Part shown: positions 63,365 to 64,000 of the stretch, piece by piece
Layout: each line of letters begins with the position of its first letter
Position numbering within the stretch: the stretch's first letter is position 1
Notes under the pieces: model-generated
Database searches by the model: none
The model's input: the letters and a program-made list of their open reading frames with translations, nothing else
Told to the model about the DNA's origin: nothing
Assembly: GCA_964057225.1 (NCBI GenBank)
Contig: CAXKVF010000074.1
Coordinates: forward strand, 124,001 to 188,000
Reading direction: 5' to 3'
DNA length: 64,000 nt
Source of the DNA: Auanema rhodensis
Taxonomy: Eukaryota > Nematoda > Chromadorea > Rhabditida > Rhabditidae
Made by a program: the position numbers and the translations under genes

Positions 63365-63892
63365 TGTAACTCGCTTCACGTGAAAGATGAAGAGATGCGG
63401 TTTTCAAAATTAGATTCCCCATGTCCATATTAGTCTAAAAACAAATTTTTATTGATATTGGTTCATGGTAACCATGACTTTGAAATTTACGTGAACTTTA
63501 ATTTATGCTAATTAAATGTACACGTGATGTGCACTTGGTATGTAACTCGCTTCACGTGAAAGATGAAGAGATGCGGTTTTCAAAATTAGATTCCCCATGT
63601 CCATATTAGTCTAAAAACAAATTTTTATTGATATTGGTGCATGGTAACCATGACTTTGAAATTTACGTGAACTTTAATTTATGCTAATTAAATGTACACG
63701 TGATGTGCACTTGGTATGTAACTCGCTTCTCGTGAAAGATAAAGAGATGCGGTTTTCAAAATTAGATTCCCCATGTCCATATTAGTCTAAAAACAAATTT
63801 TTATTGATATTGGTTCATGGTAACCATGACTTTGAAATTTACGTGAACTTTAATTTATGCTAATTAAATGTACACGTGATGTGCACTTGGTA

Positions 63893-64000
63893 TGTAACTC
63901 GCTTCACGTGAAAGATAAAGAGATGCGGTTTTCAAAATTAGATTCCCCATGTCCATATTAGTCTAAAAACAAATTTTTATTGATATTGGTGCATGGTAAC
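63893..64000. repeat. Partial monomer cut by the window edge (108 bp)
   Basis: The last unit runs from position 1 to 108 and ends inside GGTAACC. It is a G99 type and follows a T14 monomer, as at 705. The array clearly continues beyond the window; likewise the first base of the window happens to be monomer position 1 and not an array boundary. Confidence 0.97.

Larger units (their letters stand above)
1..64000. repeat. 176-bp satellite DNA array, about 363.6 monomers, single orientation
   Basis: The window is one tandem array of a 176-bp, AT-rich monomer (about 32% G+C on the consensus). I tracked the TGTAACTCGC start motif through the window. Its phase relative to a strict 176-bp grid is 0 up to 13.9 kb, then +1, +2 and +3 by 16.4 kb, and +4 after 58.1 kb. 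Every other monomer is exactly 176 bp. Monomers usually differ from the consensus by zero to five substitutions. No flanking DNA, transposon, inversion or gap is visible. A unit of this size in a long, pure, same-orientation array is typical of centromeric satellites in plants and animals, so a centromere core is the best inference; pericentromeric or other heterochromatin is possible. I do not recognise the family. The strand is arbitrary. Confidence 0.98.

Noticed and set aside
1-64000. Protein-coding genes
   Set aside because: Stop codons occur in all six frames of the monomer, and frames rotate every 176 bp. The longest stop-free run in tandem consensus copies is about 105 bp, and such runs repeat with the monomer.
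1-64000. CRISPR array
   Set aside because: There are no short repeats separated by unique spacers. The entire 176-bp unit is repeated and the between-copy differences are scattered substitutions.
1-64000. Transposon or retroelement insertion within the array
   Set aside because: The 176-bp phase is never interrupted except by four single-base insertions, so there is no room for an inserted element, a target-site duplication or an inverted segment.
1-64000. CENP-B box
   Set aside because: No sequence resembling the TTCG....A..CGGG core is visible in the consensus on either strand. The GCGGTTTT at 33-40 is too short a resemblance.
1-64000. Assignment to a named plant satellite of similar length, such as the 176-bp CentBr of Brassica or the roughly 178-bp Arabidopsis repeat
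   Set aside because: Only the length is similar. I could not match the sequence from memory, and unit length is not evidence of homology. A BLAST or repeat-database search would decide.

Overview
The whole 64,000-base window is one uninterrupted head-to-tail satellite DNA array. I count 363 complete monomers plus a 108-base partial monomer at the right edge, all in the same orientation. The basic unit is 176 bp and about 32% G+C by count on the consensus. I set monomer position 1 at the TGTAACTCGC motif, and all monomer positions below use that numbering. I found no gene, RNA gene, transposon, inversion or non-satellite spacer. Stop codons fall in all six frames of the consensus, and because 176 is not a multiple of three, each frame rotates from monomer to monomer.

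This is a eukaryotic sequence, most likely the core of a centromeric or other heterochromatic block taken from a long-read assembly. The basis is a nucleosome-scale unit, high homogeneity, uniform orientation and absence of insertions. I do not recognise the monomer as any named satellite family. A flowering plant or an animal are both possible; unit length alone does not decide it.

The interest is in the second layer. Monomers differ by a few diagnostic substitutions, such as T/G at position 99, A/G at 25, C at 97, A at 96, T at 121, A at 18 and G at 78. Reading these as barcodes shows many higher-order repeats (HORs) of different lengths.

Region by region: 529-2,992 is a barcode run that recurs at 60,901-63,364. 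The run at 3,169-5,280 recurs at 24,996-27,107. At 7,393-13,024 there are two copies of a 17-mer/15-mer. At 13,377-16,547 there is a 7-mer marked by a 177-bp monomer. At 17,780-21,299 there is a tandem 10-mer that looks identical in both copies. At 25,524-33,267 there is a tandem 22-mer. The stretch 33.3-41.0 kb is a G99-rich domain with an 11-mer. At 34,852-45,059 a 13-monomer block is duplicated at a distance, followed by a truncated 12-mer. At 45,940-48,403 and 56,852-59,492 there are copies of the block first seen at 15,315-18,131. At 49,460-56,851 there is an HOR of 13, 15, 5 and 8 monomers.

The array therefore looks like a record of repeated unequal exchange or conversion in which monomer phase was almost perfectly kept. 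The only length changes I detect are four copies of one identical 1-bp insertion. Every monomer also carries two CACGTG palindromes, a near-perfect dyad around GGTAACC, an AT-rich 7-bp inverted repeat, and a 15-bp box at positions 161-175 in which I noticed no variant anywhere.

All counts and identities are from reading by eye and were not computed.
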